Positions 36,601-51,850 are shown, counted from the first letter of the stretch. The stretch is 64,000 nt of DNA from Euonymus europaeus (GCA_963580455.1 OY756972.1:11857001-11921000); one strand, 5' to 3'. Notes: generated from the letters alone by a model not told the origin. Program-made: numbers and translations.

Positions 36601-37790
36601 AAATGGACAAAACCGTTAAAAGCTCATCCATTGAGAGAGTTGAGCAACTTCGGACCATCAAAGTTGCTCGGTTTACGCTTTTTATTTTTCTTATTTGTCA
36701 AATTTTATGAGTATAAGTTTCATAGATTATTTCGATCCCAAAACACCAACTTTCTATGGCAAATGGACAAAACCGTTAAAAGCTCCTCCATAGAGAGAGT
36801 TGAGCAACTTCGGACCATCAAAGTTGCTCGGTGTACAATTTTTATTGTTCTTATATGTCGAATTTTAAGAGTATAAGCTTCCTAGATAATTTTGATGCCA
36901 AATCACCAACTTTCTATGACAAATTGACAAAACCGTTAAAAGCTCCTCCATAGAGAGAGTTGAGCAACTTCGTACCATCAAAGTTGCTCGGTGTACACTT
37001 TTTGTTGTTCTTATATGTCAAAATTTAAGAGTATAAGCTTCCTAGAATATTTCGATGCCAAAACACCAACTTTCTATGACAAGTGGACAAAACCGTTAAA
37101 AGCTCTTCCATAGAGAGAGTTACGCAACTTCGGACCATCAAAGTTGCTCGGCGTACAATTTTTATTGTTCTTATATGTCAAATTTTACGAGTATAAACTT
37201 CATAGATTATTTCGAAGCCAAAACACCAACTTTCTATGACAAATGGACAAAACCGTTAAAAGCCCATCCATAGAGAGAGTTGAGCAACTTCGGACCATCA
37301 AAGTTGCTCGGTGTACACTTTTTATTTTTCTTATATGTCAAATTTTATGAGTATAAGCTTCATAGATTATTTCGATACCAAAACACCAACTTTCAATGCA
37401 AATGGACAAAACCGTTAAAAGCTCCTCCATAGAGAGAGTTAAGCAACTTCGGACCATCAAAGTTGCTCGGTGTACAATTTTTATTGTTCTTATATGTCGA
37501 ATTTTAAGAGTATAAGCTTCCTAGAATATTTCGATGCCAAAACACCAACTTTCTATGACAAGTGGACAAAACCGTTAAAAGCTCTTCCATAGAGAGAGTT
37601 ACGCAACTTCGGACCATCAAAGTTGCTCGGCGTACAATTTTTATTGTTCTTATATGTCAAATTTTACGAGTATAAACTTCATAGATTATTTCGAAGCCAA
37701 AACACCAACTTTCTATGACAAATGGACAAAACCGTTAAAAGCTCATCCATAGAGAGAGTTGAGCAACTTCGGACCATCAAAGTTGCTCGG

Positions 37791-40352
37791 CGTACAATTT
37801 TTATTTTTCTAATATATCAAATTTTACGAGTATGAGCTTCATAGATTATTTTGATGCCAAAGCACCAACTTTATATGACAAATGGACAAAACCGTTAAAA
37901 GCTCCTCCATAGAGAGAGTTGAGCAACTTCGGAGCATCAAAGTTGCTCGGTGTACACTTTTTGTTGTTCTTATATGTCAAAATTTAAGAGTATAAGCTTC
38001 CTGGAATATTTCGATGCCAAAACAACAACTTTCTATGACAAGTGTACAAAACCGTTAAAAGCTCTTCCATAGAGAGAGTTACGCAACTTCGGACCATCAA
38101 AGTTGCTCGGCGTACAATTTTTATTGTTCTTATATGTCAAATTTTACGAGTATAAACTTCATAGATTATTTCAAAACCAAAACACCAACTTTCTATGACA
38201 AATGGACAAAACAGTTAAAAGCTCATTCATAAAGAGAGTTGAGCAACTTCGGACCATCAAAGTTGCTCGGGGTACACTTTTTATTTTTCTTATATGTCAA
38301 ATTTTATGAGTATAAGCTTAATAGATTATTTCGATACCAAAACACCAACTTTCTATGGCAAATGGACAAAACCGTTAAAAGCTCCTCCATAGAGAGATTT
38401 GAGCAACTTCGGACCATTAAAGTTGCTCGGTGTATAATTTTTATTGTTCTTATATGTCGAATTTTAAGAGTATAAGCTTCCTGGAATATTTCGATGCCAA
38501 AACACCAACTTTCTATGACAAGTGGACAAAACCGTTAAAAGCTCTTCCATAGAGAGAGTTACGCAACTTCGGACCATCAAAGTTGCTCGGCGTACAATTT
38601 TTATTGTTCCTATATGTTAAATTTTACGAGTATAAACTTCATAGATTATTTCGAAGCCAAAACACCAACTTTCTATGACAAATGGACAAAAACCGTTAAA
38701 AGCTCATCCATTGAGAGAGTTGAGCAACTTCGGACCATCAAAGTTGCTCGGTGTACGCTTTTTATTTTTCTTATATGTCAAATTTTATGAGTATAAGTTT
38801 CATAGATTATTTCGATCCCAAAACACCAACTTTCTATGGCAAATGGACAAAACCGTTAAAAGCTCCTCCATAGAGAGAGTTGAGCAACTTCGGACCATCA
38901 AAGTTGCTCGGTGTACAATTTTTATTGTTCTTATATGTCGAATTTTAAGAGTATAAGCTTCTTAGATTATTTTGATGCCAAATCACCAACTTTCTATGAC
39001 AAATTGACAAAACCGTTAAAAGCTCCTCCATAGAGAGAGTTGAGCAACTTCGTACCATCAAAGTTGCTCGGCGTACAATTTTTATTTTTCTAATATGTCA
39101 AATTTTACGAGTATGAGCTTCATAGATTATTTTGATGCCAAAGCACCAACTTTATATGACAAATGGACAAAACCGTTAAAAGCTCCTCCATAGAGAGAGT
39201 TGAGCAACTTCGGACCATCAAAGTTGCTCGGTGTACACTTTTTGTTGTTCTTATATGTCCAAATTTAAGAGTATAAGCTTCCTGGAATATTTCGATGCCA
39301 AAACAACAACTTTCTATGACAAGTGTACAAAACCGTTAAAAGCTCTTCCATAGAGAGAGTTACGCAACTTCGGACCATCAAAGTTGCTCGGCGTACAATT
39401 TTTATTGTTCTTATATGTCAAATTTTACGAGTATAAACTTCATAGATTATTTCAAAGCCAAAACACCAACTTTCTATGACAAATGGACAAAACAGTTAAA
39501 AGCTCATTCATAAAGAGAGTTGAGTAACTTCGGACCATCAAAGTTGCTCGGGGTACACTTTTTATTTTTCTTATATGTCAAATTTTATGAGTACAAGCTT
39601 CATAGATTATTTCGATACCAAAACACCAACTTTCTATGGCAAATGGACAAAACCGTTAAAAGCTCCTCCATAGAGAGATTTGAGCAACTTCGGACCATCA
39701 AAGTTGCTCGGTGTACAATTTTTATTGTTCTTATATGTCGAATTTTAAGAGTATAAGCTTCCTGGAATATTTCGATGCCAAAACACCAACTTTCTATGAC
39801 AAGTGGACAAAACCGTTAAAAGCTCTTCTATAGAGAGAGTTACGCAACTTCGGACCATCAAAGTTGCTCGGCGTACAATTTTTATTGTTCCTATATGTCA
39901 AATTTTACGAGTATAAACTTCATAGATTATTTCGAAGCCAAAACACCAACTTTCTATGACAAATGGACAAAAACCGTTAAAAGCTCATCCATTGAGAGAG
40001 TTGAGCAACTTCGGACCATCAAAGTTGCTCGGTGTACGCTTTTTATTTTTCTTATATGTCAAATTTTATGAGTATAAGTTTCATAGATTATTTCGATCCC
40101 AAAACACCAACTTTCTATGGCAAATGGACAAAACCGTTAAAAGCTCCTCCATAGAGAGAGTTGAGCAACTTCGGACCATCAAAGTTGCTCGGTGTACAAT
40201 TTTTATTGTTCTTATATGTCGAATTTTAAGAGTATAAGCTTCTTAGATTATTTTGATGCCAAATCACCAACTTTCTATAACAAATTGACAAAACCGTTAA
40301 AAGCTCCTCCATAGAGAGAGTTGAGCAACTTCGTACCATCAAAGTTACTCGG
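37791..40352 (+). repeat. 8-monomer HOR (1281 bp), two tandem copies
   Basis: Copies 37791-39071 and 39072-40352. Shared markers are GAGTATGAGCTTC, AAGTGTACAAAACC, AAAACAGTTAAAAG, CTCATTCATAAAG and an extra A in GGACAAAAACCG (about 38690 and 39971), which explains why the period is 1281 and not 1280. Differences such as GTGTATAATTT near 38430 are private. Confidence 0.88.
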
Positions 40353-41281
40353 TGTACACTTTTTGTTGTTCTTATATGTCAAAATTTAAGAGTATAAGCT
40401 TCCTAGAATATTTCGATGCCAAAACACCAACTTTCTATGACAAGTGGACAAAACCGTTAAAAGCTCTTCCATAGAGAGAGTTACGCAACTTCGGACCATC
40501 AAAGTTGCTCGGCGTACAATTTTTATTGTTATTATATGTCAAATTTTACGAGTATAAACTTCATAGATTATTTCGAAGCCAAAACACGAACTTTCTATGA
40601 CAAATGGACAAAACCGTTAGAAGCTCATCCATAGAGAGAGTTGAGCAACTTTGGACCGTCAAAGTTGCTCGGGGTAAACTTTTTATTTTTCTTATATGTC
40701 AAATTTTATGAGTATAAGCTTCATAGATTATTTCGATACCAAAACACCTACTTTCTATGGCAAATGGACAAAACCGTTAAAAGCTCCTCCATAGAGAGAG
40801 TTGAGCAACTTCGGACCATCAAAGTTGCTCGGTGTACAATTTTTATTGTTCTTATATGTCGAATTTTAAGAGTATAAGCTTCCTAGATTATTTTGATACC
40901 AAATCACCAACTTTCTATGACAAATAGACAAAACCTTTAAAAGCTCCTCCATAGAGAGAGTTGAGCAACTTCGTACCATCAAAGTTGCTCGGTGTACACT
41001 TTTTGTTGTTCTTATATGTCCAAATTTAAGAGTATAAAGCTTCCTAGAATATTTCGATGCCAAAACACCAAATTTCTATGACAAGTGGACAAAACCGTTA
41101 AAAGCTCTTCCATAGAGAGAGTTACGCAACTTCGGACCATCAAAGTTGCTCGGCGTACAATTTTTATTGTTCTTATATGTCAAATTTTACGAGTATAAAC
41201 TTCATAGATTATTTCGAAGCCAAAACACCAACTTTCTATGACAAATGGACAAAACCGTTAAAAGCTCATCCATAGAGAGAG

Positions 41282-42440
41282 TTGAGCAACTTCGGACCAT
41301 CAAAGTTGCTCGGTGTACGCTTTTTATTTTTCTTATATGTCAAATTTTATGAGTATAAGTTTCATAGATTATTTCGATCCCAAAACACCAACTTTCTATG
41401 GCAAATAGACAAAACCGTTAAAAGCTCCTCCATAGAGAGAGTTGAGCAACTTCGGACCATCAAAGTTGCTCGGTGTACAATTTTTATTGTTCTTATATGT
41501 CGAATTTTAAGAGTATAAGCTTCCTAGAATATTTTGATGCCAAATCACCAACTTTCTATGACAAATTGACAAAACCGTTAAAAGCTCCTCAATAGAGAGA
41601 GTTGAGCAACTTCGTAACATCAAAGTTGCTCGGTGTACACTTTTTGTTGTTCTTATATGTCAAAATTTAAGAGTATAAGCTTCCTAGAATATTTCGATGC
41701 CAAAACACCAACTTTCTATGACAAGTGGACAAAACTGTTAAAAGCTCCTCCATAGAGAGAGTTGAGCAACTTCGGACCATCAAAGTTGCTCGGTGTACAA
41801 TTTTTATTGTTCTTATATGTCAAATTTTACGAGTATAAACTTCATAGATTATTTCGAAGCCAAAACACCAACTTTCTATGACAAATGGACAAAACCGTTA
41901 AAAGCTCATCCATAGAGAGAGTTGAGCAACTTCGGACCATCAAAGTTGCTCGGTGTACGCTTTTTATTTTTCTTATATGTCAAATTTTATGAGTATAAGT
42001 TTCATAGATTATTTCGATCCCAAAACACCAACTTTCTATGGCAAATAGACAAAACCGTTAAAAGCTCCTCCATAGAGAGAGTTGAGCAACTTCGGACCAT
42101 CAAAGTTGCTCGGTGTACAATTTTTATTGTTCTTATATGTCGAATTTTAAGAGTATAAGCTTCCTAGAATATTTTGATGCCAAATCACCAACTTTCTATG
42201 ACAAATTGACAAAACCGTTAAAAGCTCCTCCATAGAGAGAGTTGAGCAACTTCGTACCATCAAAGTTGCTCGGTGTACACTTTTTGTTGTTCTTATATGT
42301 CAAAATTTAAGAGTATAAGCTTCCTAGAATATTTCGATGCCAAAACACCAACTTTCTATGACAAGTGGACAAAACCGTTAAACGCTCTTCCATAGAGAGA
42401 GTTACGCAACTTCGGACCATCAAAGTTGCTCGGCGTACAA
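41282..42440 (+). repeat. 640 bp tetramer, about two tandem copies
   Basis: Sequence from 41282 repeats from 41922, sharing GGCAAATAGACAAAACC and AGAATATTTTGATGCCAAATC. The first copy has CTCAATAGAG and TTCGTAACATC where the second has CTCCATAGAG and TTCGTACCATC. Limits are approximate. Confidence 0.8.
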
Positions 42441-45180
42441 TTTTTATTGTTCTTATATGTCAAATTTTACGAGTATAAACTTCATAGATTATTTCGAAGC
42501 CAAAACACCAACTTTCTATGACAAATGGACAAAACCGTTAAAAGCCCATCCATAGAGAGAGTTGAACAACTTCGGACCATCAAAGTTGCTCGGTGTACAC
42601 TTTTTATTTTTCTTATATGTCAAATTTTATGAGTATAAGTTTCATAGATTATTTCGATACCAAAACACCAACTTTCTATGGCAAATGGACAAAACCGTTA
42701 AAAGCTCCTCCATAGAGAGAGTTGAGCAACTTCGTACCATCAAAGTTGCTCGGTGTACAATTTTTATTGTTCTTATATGTCGAATTTTAAGAGTATAAGC
42801 TTCCTAGAATATTTCGATGCCAAAATACCAACTTTCTATGACAAGTGGACAAAACCGTTAAAAGCTCTTCCGTCGAGAGAGTTACGCAACTTCGGACCAT
42901 CAAAGTTGCTCGGCGTACAATTTTTATTGTTCTTATATGTCAAATTTTACGAGTATAACCTTCATAGATTATTTCGAAGCCAAAACACCAACTTTCTATG
43001 ACAAATGGACAAAACCGTTAAAAGCTCCTCCATAGGGAGAGTTGAGCAACTTCGGACCATCAAAGTTGCTCGGTGTACAATTTTTATTGTTCTTATATGT
43101 CGAATTTTAAGAGTATAAGCTTCCTAGAATATTTCGATGCCAAAACACCAACTTTCTATGACAAGTGGACAAAACCGTTAAAAGCTCTTCCATAGAGAGA
43201 GTTACGCAACTTCGGACCATCAAAGTTGCTCGGCGTACAATTTTTATTGTTCTTATATGTCGAATTTTACGAGTATAAACTTCATAGATTATTTCGAAGC
43301 CAAAACACCAACTTTCTATGACAAATGGACAAAACCGCTAAAAGCTCATCCATAGAGAGAGTTGAGCAACTTCGGACCATCAAAGTTGCTCGGTGTACAC
43401 TTTTTATTTTTCTTATATGTCAAATTTTATGAGTATAAGCTTCATAGATTATTTCGATACCAAAACACCAACTTTCTATGGCAAATGGACAAAACCGTTA
43501 AAAGCTCCTCCATAGAGAGAGTTGAGCAACTTCGGACCATCAAAGTTGCTCGGTGTACAATTTTTATTGTTCTTATATGTCGAATTTTAAGAGTATAAGC
43601 TTCCTAGATTATTTTGATGCCAAATCACCAACTTTCTATGACAAATTGACAAAACCGTTAAAAGCTCCTACATAGAGAGAGTTGAGCAACTTCGTACAAT
43701 CAAAGTTGCTCGGTGTACACTTTTTGTTGTTCTTATATGTCAAAATTTAAGAGTATAAGCTTCCTAGAATATTTCGATGCCAAAACAATAACTTTCTATG
43801 ACAAGTGGACAAAACCGTTAAAAGCTCTTCCATAGAGAGAGTTACGCAACTTCGGACCATCAAAGTTGCTCGGCGTACAATTTTTATTGTTCTTATATGT
43901 CAAATTTTACGAGTATAAACTTCATAGATTATTTCGAAGCCAAAACACCAACTTTCTATGACAAATGGACAAAACCGTTAAAAGCCCATCCATAGAGAGA
44001 GTTGAGCAACTTCGGACCATCAAAGTTGCTCGGTGTACACTTTTTATTTTTCTTATATGTCAAATTTTATGAGTATAAGCTTCATAGATTATTTCGATAC
44101 CAAAACACCAACTTTCTATGGCAAATGGACAAAACCGTTAAAAGCTCCTCCATAGAGAGAGTTGAGCAACTTCGTACCATCAAAGTTGCTCGGTGTACAA
44201 TTTTTATTGTTCTTATATGTCGAATTTTAAGAGTATAAGCTTCCTAGAATATTTCGATGCCAAAATACCAACTTTCTATGACAAGTGGACAAAACCGTTA
44301 AAAGCTCTTCCGTCGAGAGAGTTACGCAACTTCGGACCATCAAAGTTGCTCGGCGTACAATTTTTATTGTTCTTGTATGTCAAATTTTACGAGTATAACC
44401 TTCATAGATTATTTCGAAGCCAAAACACCAACTTTCTATGACAAATGGACAAAACCGTTAAAAGCTCCTCCATAGAAAGAGTTGAGCAACTTCGGACCAT
44501 CAAAGTTGCTCGGTGTACAATTTTTATTGTTCTTATATGTCGAATTTTAAGAGTATAAGCTTCCTAGAATATTTCGATGCCAAAACACCAACTTTCTATG
44601 ACAAGTGGACAAAACCGTTAAAAGCTCTTCCATAGAGAGAGTTACGCAACTTCGGACCATCAAAGTTGCTCGGCGTACAATTTTTATTGTTCTTATATGT
44701 CGAATTTTACGAGTATAAACTTCATAGATTATTTCGAAGCCAAAACACCAACTTTCTATGACAAATGGACAAAACCGTTAAAAGCTCATCCATAGAGAGA
44801 GTTGAGCAACTTCGGACCATCAAAGTTGCTCGGTGTACACTTTTTATTTTTCTTATATGTCAAATTTTATGAGTATAAGCTTCATAGATTATTTCGATAC
44901 CAAAACACCAACTTTCTATGGCAATTGGACAAAACCGTTAAAAGCTCCTCCATAGAGAGAGTTGAGCAACTTCGGACCATCAAAGTTGCTCGGTGTACAA
45001 TTTTTATTGTTCTTATATGTCGAATTTTAAGAGTATAAGCTTCCTAGATTATTTTGATGCCAAATCACCAACTTTCTATGACAAATGGACAAAACCGTTA
45101 AAAGCTCCTCCATAGAAGGAGTTGAGCAACTTCGTACAATCAAAGTTGCTCGGTGTACACTTTTTGTTGTTCTTATATGT
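42310..45180 (+). repeat. 9-monomer HOR (1440 bp), two tandem copies
   Basis: Shared rare variants at a 1440 bp offset: CCAAAATACCAAC (42824, 44264), CTTCCGTCGAG (42868, 44308), GTATAACCTTC (42953, 44393), TCGAATTTTACGAG (43261, 44701) and AACAATAACTTTC (43786, 45226). Limits are approximate. Confidence 0.85.
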
Positions 45181-45599
45181 CAAAATTTAAGAGTATAAGC
45201 TTCCTAGAATATTTCGATGCCAAAACAATAACTTTCTACGACAAGTGGACAAAACCGTTAAAAGCTCTTCCATAGAGAGAGTTACGCAACTTCGGACCAT
45301 CAAAGTTGCTCGGCGTACAATTTTTATTGTTCTTATATGTCAAATTTTACGAGTATAAACTTCATAGATTATTTCGAAGCCAAAACACCAACTTTCTATG
45401 ACAAATGGAAAAAACCGTTAAAAGCTCATCCATAGAGAGAGTTGAGCAACTTCGGACCATCAAAGTTGCTCGGCGTACAATTTTTATTTTTCTAATATGT
45501 CAAATTTTACGAGTATAAGCTTCATAGATTATTTTGATGCCAAAGCACCAACTTTATATGACAAATGGACAAAACCGTTAAAAGCTCCTCCATAGAGAG

Positions 45600-48500
45600 A
45601 GTTGAGCAACTTCGGAGCATCAAAGTTGCTCGGTGTACACTTTTTGTTGTTCTTATATGTCCAAATTTAAGAGTATAAGCTTCCTAGAATATCTCGATGC
45701 CAAAACAACAACTTTCTATGACAAGTGGACAAAACCGTTAAAAGCTCTTCCATAGAGAGAGTTACGCAACTTCGGACCATCAAAGTTGCTCGGCGTACAA
45801 TTTTTATTGTTCTTATATGTCAAATTTTACGAGTATAAACTTCATAGATTATTTCGAAGCCAAAACACCAACTTTCTATGACAAATGGACAAAACCGTTA
45901 AAAGCTCATCCATAAAGAGAGTTGAGCAACTTCGGACCATCAAAGTTGCTCGGGGTACACTTTTTATTTTTCTTATATGTCAAATTTTATGAGTATAAGC
46001 TTCATAGATTATTTCGATACCAAAACACCAACTTTCTATGGCAAATGGACAAAATCGTTAAAAGCTCCTCCATAGAGAGATTTGAGCAACTTCGGACCAT
46101 CAAAGTTGCTCGGTGTACAATTTTTATTGTTCTTATATGTCGAATTTTAAGAGTATAAGCTTCCTAGAATATTTCGATGCCAAAACACCAACTTTCTATG
46201 ACAAGTGGACAAAACCGTTAAAAGCTCTTCCATAGAGAGAGTTACGCAACTTCGGACCATCAAAGTTGCTCGGCGTACAATTTTTATTGTTCCTATATGT
46301 CAAATTTTACGAGTATAAACTTCATAGATTATTTCGAAGCCAAAACACCAACTTTCTTTGACAAATGGACAAAACCGTTAAAAGCTCATCCATTGAGAGA
46401 GTTGAGCAACTTCGGACCATCAAAGTTGCTCGGTGTACGCTTTTTATTTTTCTTATATGTCAAATTTTATGAGTATAAGTTTCATAGATTATTTCGATCC
46501 CAAAACACCAACTTTCTATGGCAAATGGACAAAACCGTTAAAAGCTCCTCCATAGAGAGAGTTGAGCAACTTCGGACCATCAAAGTTGCTCGGTGTACAA
46601 TTTTTATTGTTCTTATATGTCGAATTTTAAGAGTATAAGCTTCCTAGATTATTTTGATGCCAAATCACCAACTTTCTATGACAAATTGACAAAACCGTTA
46701 AAAGCACCTCCATAGAGAGAGTTGAGCAACTTCGTACCATCAAAGTTACTCGGTGTACACTTTTTGTTGTTCTTATGTGTCAAAATTTAAGAGTATTAGC
46801 TTCCTAGAATATTTCGATGCCAAAACACCAACTTTCTATGACAAGTGGACAAAACCGTTAAAAGCTCTTCCATAGAGAGAGTTACGCAACTTCGGACCAT
46901 CAAAGTTGCTCGGCGTACAATTTTTATTGTTCTTATATGTCAAATTTTACGAGTATAAACTTCATAGATTATTTCGAAGTCAAAACACGAACTTTCTATG
47001 ACAAATGAACAAAACCGTTAAAAGCTCCTCCATAGAGAGAGTTGAGCAACTTCGGACCATCAAAGTTGCTCGAGTTACACTTTTTATTGTTCTTATATGT
47101 CGAATTTTATGAGTATAAGCTTCATAGATTATTTTGATGCCAAATCACCAACTTTCTATGGGAAATTGACAAAACCGTTAAAAGCTCCTCCATAGAGAGA
47201 GTTGAGCAACTTCGTACCATCAAAGTTGCTCGGTGTACACTTTTTGTTGTTCTTATATGTCAAAATTTAAGAGTATAAGCTTCCTAGAATATTTCGATGC
47301 CAAATCACCAACTTTCTATGACAAATTGACAAAACCGTTAAAAGCTCCTCCATAGAGAGAGTTGAGCAACTTCGTACCATCAAAGTTGCTCGGCGTACAA
47401 TTTTTATTGTTCTTATATGTCAAATTTTACGAGTATAAACTTCATAGATTATTTCGAAGCCAAAACACCAACTTTCTATGACAAATGGACAAAACCGTTA
47501 AAAGCCCATCCATAGAGAGAGTTGAGCAACTTCGGACCATCAAAGTTGCTCGGTGTACACTTTTTATTTTTCTTATATATCATATAAGCTTCATAGATTA
47601 TTTCGAAGCCAAAACACCAACTTTCTATGACAAATGGACAAAACCGTTAAAAGCCCATCCATAGAGAGAGTTGAGCAACTTCGGACCATCAAAGTTGCTC
47701 GGTGTACACTTTTTATTTTTCTTATATGTCAAATTTTATGAGTATAAGCTTCATAGATTATTTCGATACCAAAACACCAACTTTCTATTGCAAATGGACA
47801 AAACCGTTAAAAGCTCCTCCATAGAGAGAGTTGAGCAACTTCGGACCATCAAAGTTGCTCGTCGTACAATTTTTATTGTTCTTATATGTCGAATTTTAAG
47901 AGTATAAGCTTCCTAGAATATTTCGACGCCAAAACACCAACTTTCTATGACAAGTGGACAAAACCGTTAAAAGCTCTTCAATAGAGAGAGTTGAGCAACT
48001 TCGGACCATCAAAGTTGCTCGGCGTACAATTTTTATTGTTCTTATATGTCAAATTTTACGAGTATAAGCTTCATAGATTATTTCGAAGCCAAAACACCAA
48101 CTTTCTATGACAAATGGACAAAACCGTTAAAAGCTCATCCATAGAGAGAGTTACGCAACTTCGGACCATCAAAGTTGCTCGGCGTACAATTTTTATTGTT
48201 CTTATATGTCGAATTTTACGAGTATAAACTTCATAGATTATTTCGAAGCCAAAACACCAACTTTCTATGACAAATGGACAAAACCGTTAAAAGCTCATCC
48301 ACAGAGAGAGTTGAGCAACTTCGGACCATCAAAGTTGCTCGGTGTACACTTTTTATTTTTCTTATATGTCAAATTTTATGAGTATAAGCTTCATAGATTA
48401 TTTCGATACCAAAACACCAACTTTCTATGGCAAATGGACAAAACCGTTAAAAGCTCCTCCATAGAGAGAGTTGAGCAACTTCGGACCATCAAAGTTGCTC

Positions 48501-50540
48501 GGTGTACAATTTTTATTGTTCTTATATGTCGAATTTTAAGAGTATAAGCTTCCTAGATTATTTTGATGCCAAATCACCAACTTTCTATGACAAATGGACA
48601 AAACCGTTAAAAGCTCCTCCATAGAGAGAGTTGAGCAACTTCGTACCATCAAAGTTGCTCGGTGTACACTTTTTGTTGTTCTTATATGTCAAAATTTAAG
48701 AGTATAAGCTTCCTAGAATATTTCGATGCCAAAACAATAACTTTCTATGACAAGTGGACAAAACCGTTAAAAGCTCTTCCATAGAGAGAGTTACGCAACT
48801 TCGGACCATCAAAGTTGCTCGGCGTACAATTTTTATTGTTCTTATATGTCAAATTTTTCGAGTATAAACTTCATAGATTATTTCGAAGCCAAAACACCAA
48901 CTTTCTATGACAAATGGACAAAACCGTTAAAAGCTCATCCATAGAGAGAGTTGAGCAACTTCGGACCATCAAAGTTGCTCGGCGTAAAATTTTTATTTTT
49001 CTAATATGTCAAATTTTACGAGTATAAGCTTCATAGATTATTTTGATGCCAAAGCACCAACTTTATCTGACAAATGGACAAAACCGTTAAAAGCTCCTCC
49101 ATAGAGAGAGTTGAGCAACTTCGGAGCATCAAAGTTGCTCGGTGTACACTTTTTGTTGTTCTTATATGTCCAAATTTAAGAGTATAAGCTTGCTAGAATA
49201 TTTCGATGCCAAAACAACAACTTTCTATGACAAGTGGACAAAACCGTTAAAAGCTCTTCCATAGAGAGAGTTACGCAACTTCGGACCATCAAAGTTGCTC
49301 GGCGTACAATTTTTATTGTTCTTACATGTCAAATTTTACGAGTATAAGCTTCATAGATTATTTCGAAGCCAAAACACCAACTTTCTATGACAAATGGACA
49401 AAACCGTTAAAAGCTCATCCATAAAGAGAGTTGAGCAACTTCGGACCATCAAAGTTGCTCGGGGTACACTTTTTATTTTTCTTATATGTCAAATTTTATG
49501 AGTATAAGCTTCATAGATTATTTCGATACCAAAACACCAATTTTCTATGGCAAATGGACAAAACCGTTAAAAGCTCCTCCATAGAGAGATTTGAGCAACT
49601 TCGGACCATCAAAGTTGCTCGGTGTACAATTTTTATTGTTCTTATATGTCGAATTTTAAGAGTATAAGCTTCCTAGAATATTTCGATGCCAAAACACCAA
49701 CTTTCTATGACAAGTGGACAAAACCGTTAAAAGCTCTTCCATAGAGAGAGTTACGCAACTTCGGACCATCAAAGTTGCTCGGCGTACAATTTTTATTGTT
49801 CCTATATGTCAAATTTTACGAGTATAAACTTCATATATTATTTCGAAGCCAAAACACCAACTTTCTATGACAAATGGACAAAACCGTTAAAAGCTCATCC
49901 ATTGAGAGAGTTGAGCAACTTCGGACCATCAAAGTTGCTCGGTGTACGCTTTTTATTTTTCTTATAAGTCAAATTTTATGAGTATAAGTTTCATAGATTA
50001 TTTCGATCCCAAAACACCAACTTTCTATGGCAAATGGACAAAACCGTTAAAAGCTCCTCCATAGAGAGAGTTGAGCAACTTCGGACCATCAAAGTTGCTC
50101 GGTGTACAATTTTTATTGTTCTTATATGTCGAATTTTAAGAGTATAAGCTTCCTAGATTATTTTGATGCCAAATCACCAACTTTCTATGACAAATTGACA
50201 AAACCGTTAAAATCTCCTCCATAGAGAGAGTTGAGCAACTTCGTACCATCAAAGTTGCTCGGTGTACACTTTTTGTTGTTCTTATATGTCAAAATTTAAG
50301 AGTATAAGCTTCCTAGAATATTTCGATGCCAAAACACCAACTTTCTATGACAAGTGGACAAAACCGTTAAAAGCTCTTCCATAGAGAGAGTTACGCAACT
50401 TCGGACCATCAAAGTTGCTCGGCGTACAATTTTTATTGTTCTTTTATGTCAAATTTTACGAGTATAAACTTCATAGATTATTTCGAAGCCAAAACACCAA
50501 CTTTCTATGACAAATGGACAAAACCGTTAAAAGCCCATCC
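45600..50540 (+). repeat. repeats at about 3.5 kb offset, with an 11 bp deletion
   Basis: GGAGCATC (about 45616 and 49124), the CGGGGTACAC monomers (45950 and 49460) and the TTCCTATATG / CATTGAGAGAG monomers (46290 and 49800) recur at roughly 3508 bp, that is 22 monomers less an 11 bp loss. The loss is at 47575-47590, where TCTTATATATCATATAAGC replaces a longer stretch. The monomers between are otherwise ordinary satellite. Limits are approximate. Confidence 0.65.
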
Positions 50541-51850
50541 ATAGAGAGAGTTGAGCAACTTCGGACCATCAAAGTTGCTCGGTGTACACTTTTTATTTTT
50601 CTTATATGTCAAATTTTATGAGTATAAGCTTCATAGATTATTTCGATACCAAAACACCAACTTTCTATGGCAAATGGACAAAACCGTTAAAAGCTCCTCC
50701 ATAGAGAGAGTTGAGCAACTTCGGACCATCAAAGTTTCTCGGTGTACAATTTTTATTGTTCTTATATGTCGAATTTTAAGAGTATAAGCTTCCTAGAATA
50801 TTTCGATGCCAAAACACCAACTTTCTATGACAAGTGGACAAAACCGTTAAAAGCTCTTCAATAGAGAGAGTTACGCAACTTCGGACCATCAAAGTTGCTC
50901 GGCGTACAATTTTTATTGTTCTTATATGTCAAATTTTACGAGTATAAACTTCATAGATTATTTCGAAGCCAAAACACCAACTTTCTATGACGAATGGACA
51001 AAACCGTTAAAAGCTCATCCATAGAGAGAGTTGAGCAACTTCGGACCATCAAAGTTGCTCGGCGTACAATTTTTATTGTTCTTATATGTCGAATTGTACG
51101 AGTATAAACTTCATAGATTATTTCGAAGCCAAAACACCAACTTTCTATGACAAATGGACAAAAACGTTAAAAGCACATCCATAGAGAGAGTTGAGCAACT
51201 TCGGACCATCAAAGTTGCTCGGTGTACACTTTTTATTTTTCTTATATGTCAAATTTTATGAGTATAAGCTTCATAGATTATTTCGATACCAAAACACCAA
51301 CTTTCTATGGCAAATGGACAAAACCGTTAAAAGCTCCTCCATAGAGAGAGTTGAGCAACTTCGGACCATCAAAGTTGCTCGGTGTACAATTTTTATTGTT
51401 CTTATATGTCGAATTTTAAGAGTATAAGCTTCCTAGATTATTTTGATGCCAAATCACCAACTTTCTATGACAAATGGACAAAACCGTTAAAAGCTCCTCC
51501 ATAGAGAGAGTTGAGCAACTTCGTACCATCAAAGTTGCTCGGTGTACACTTTTTGTTGTTCTTATATGTCAAAATTTAAGAGTATAAGCTTCCTATAATA
51601 TTTCGATGCCAAAACAATAACTTTCTATGACAAGTGGACAAAACCGTTAAAAGCTCTTCCATAGAGAGAGTTACGCAACTTCGGACCATCAAAGTTGCTC
51701 GGCGTACAATTTTTATTGTTCTTATATGTCAAATTTTACGAGTATAAACTTCATAGATTATTTCGAAGCCAAAACACCAACTTTCTATGACAAATGGACA
51801 AAACCGTTAAAAGCTCATCCATAGAGAGAGTTGAGCAACTTCGGACCATC

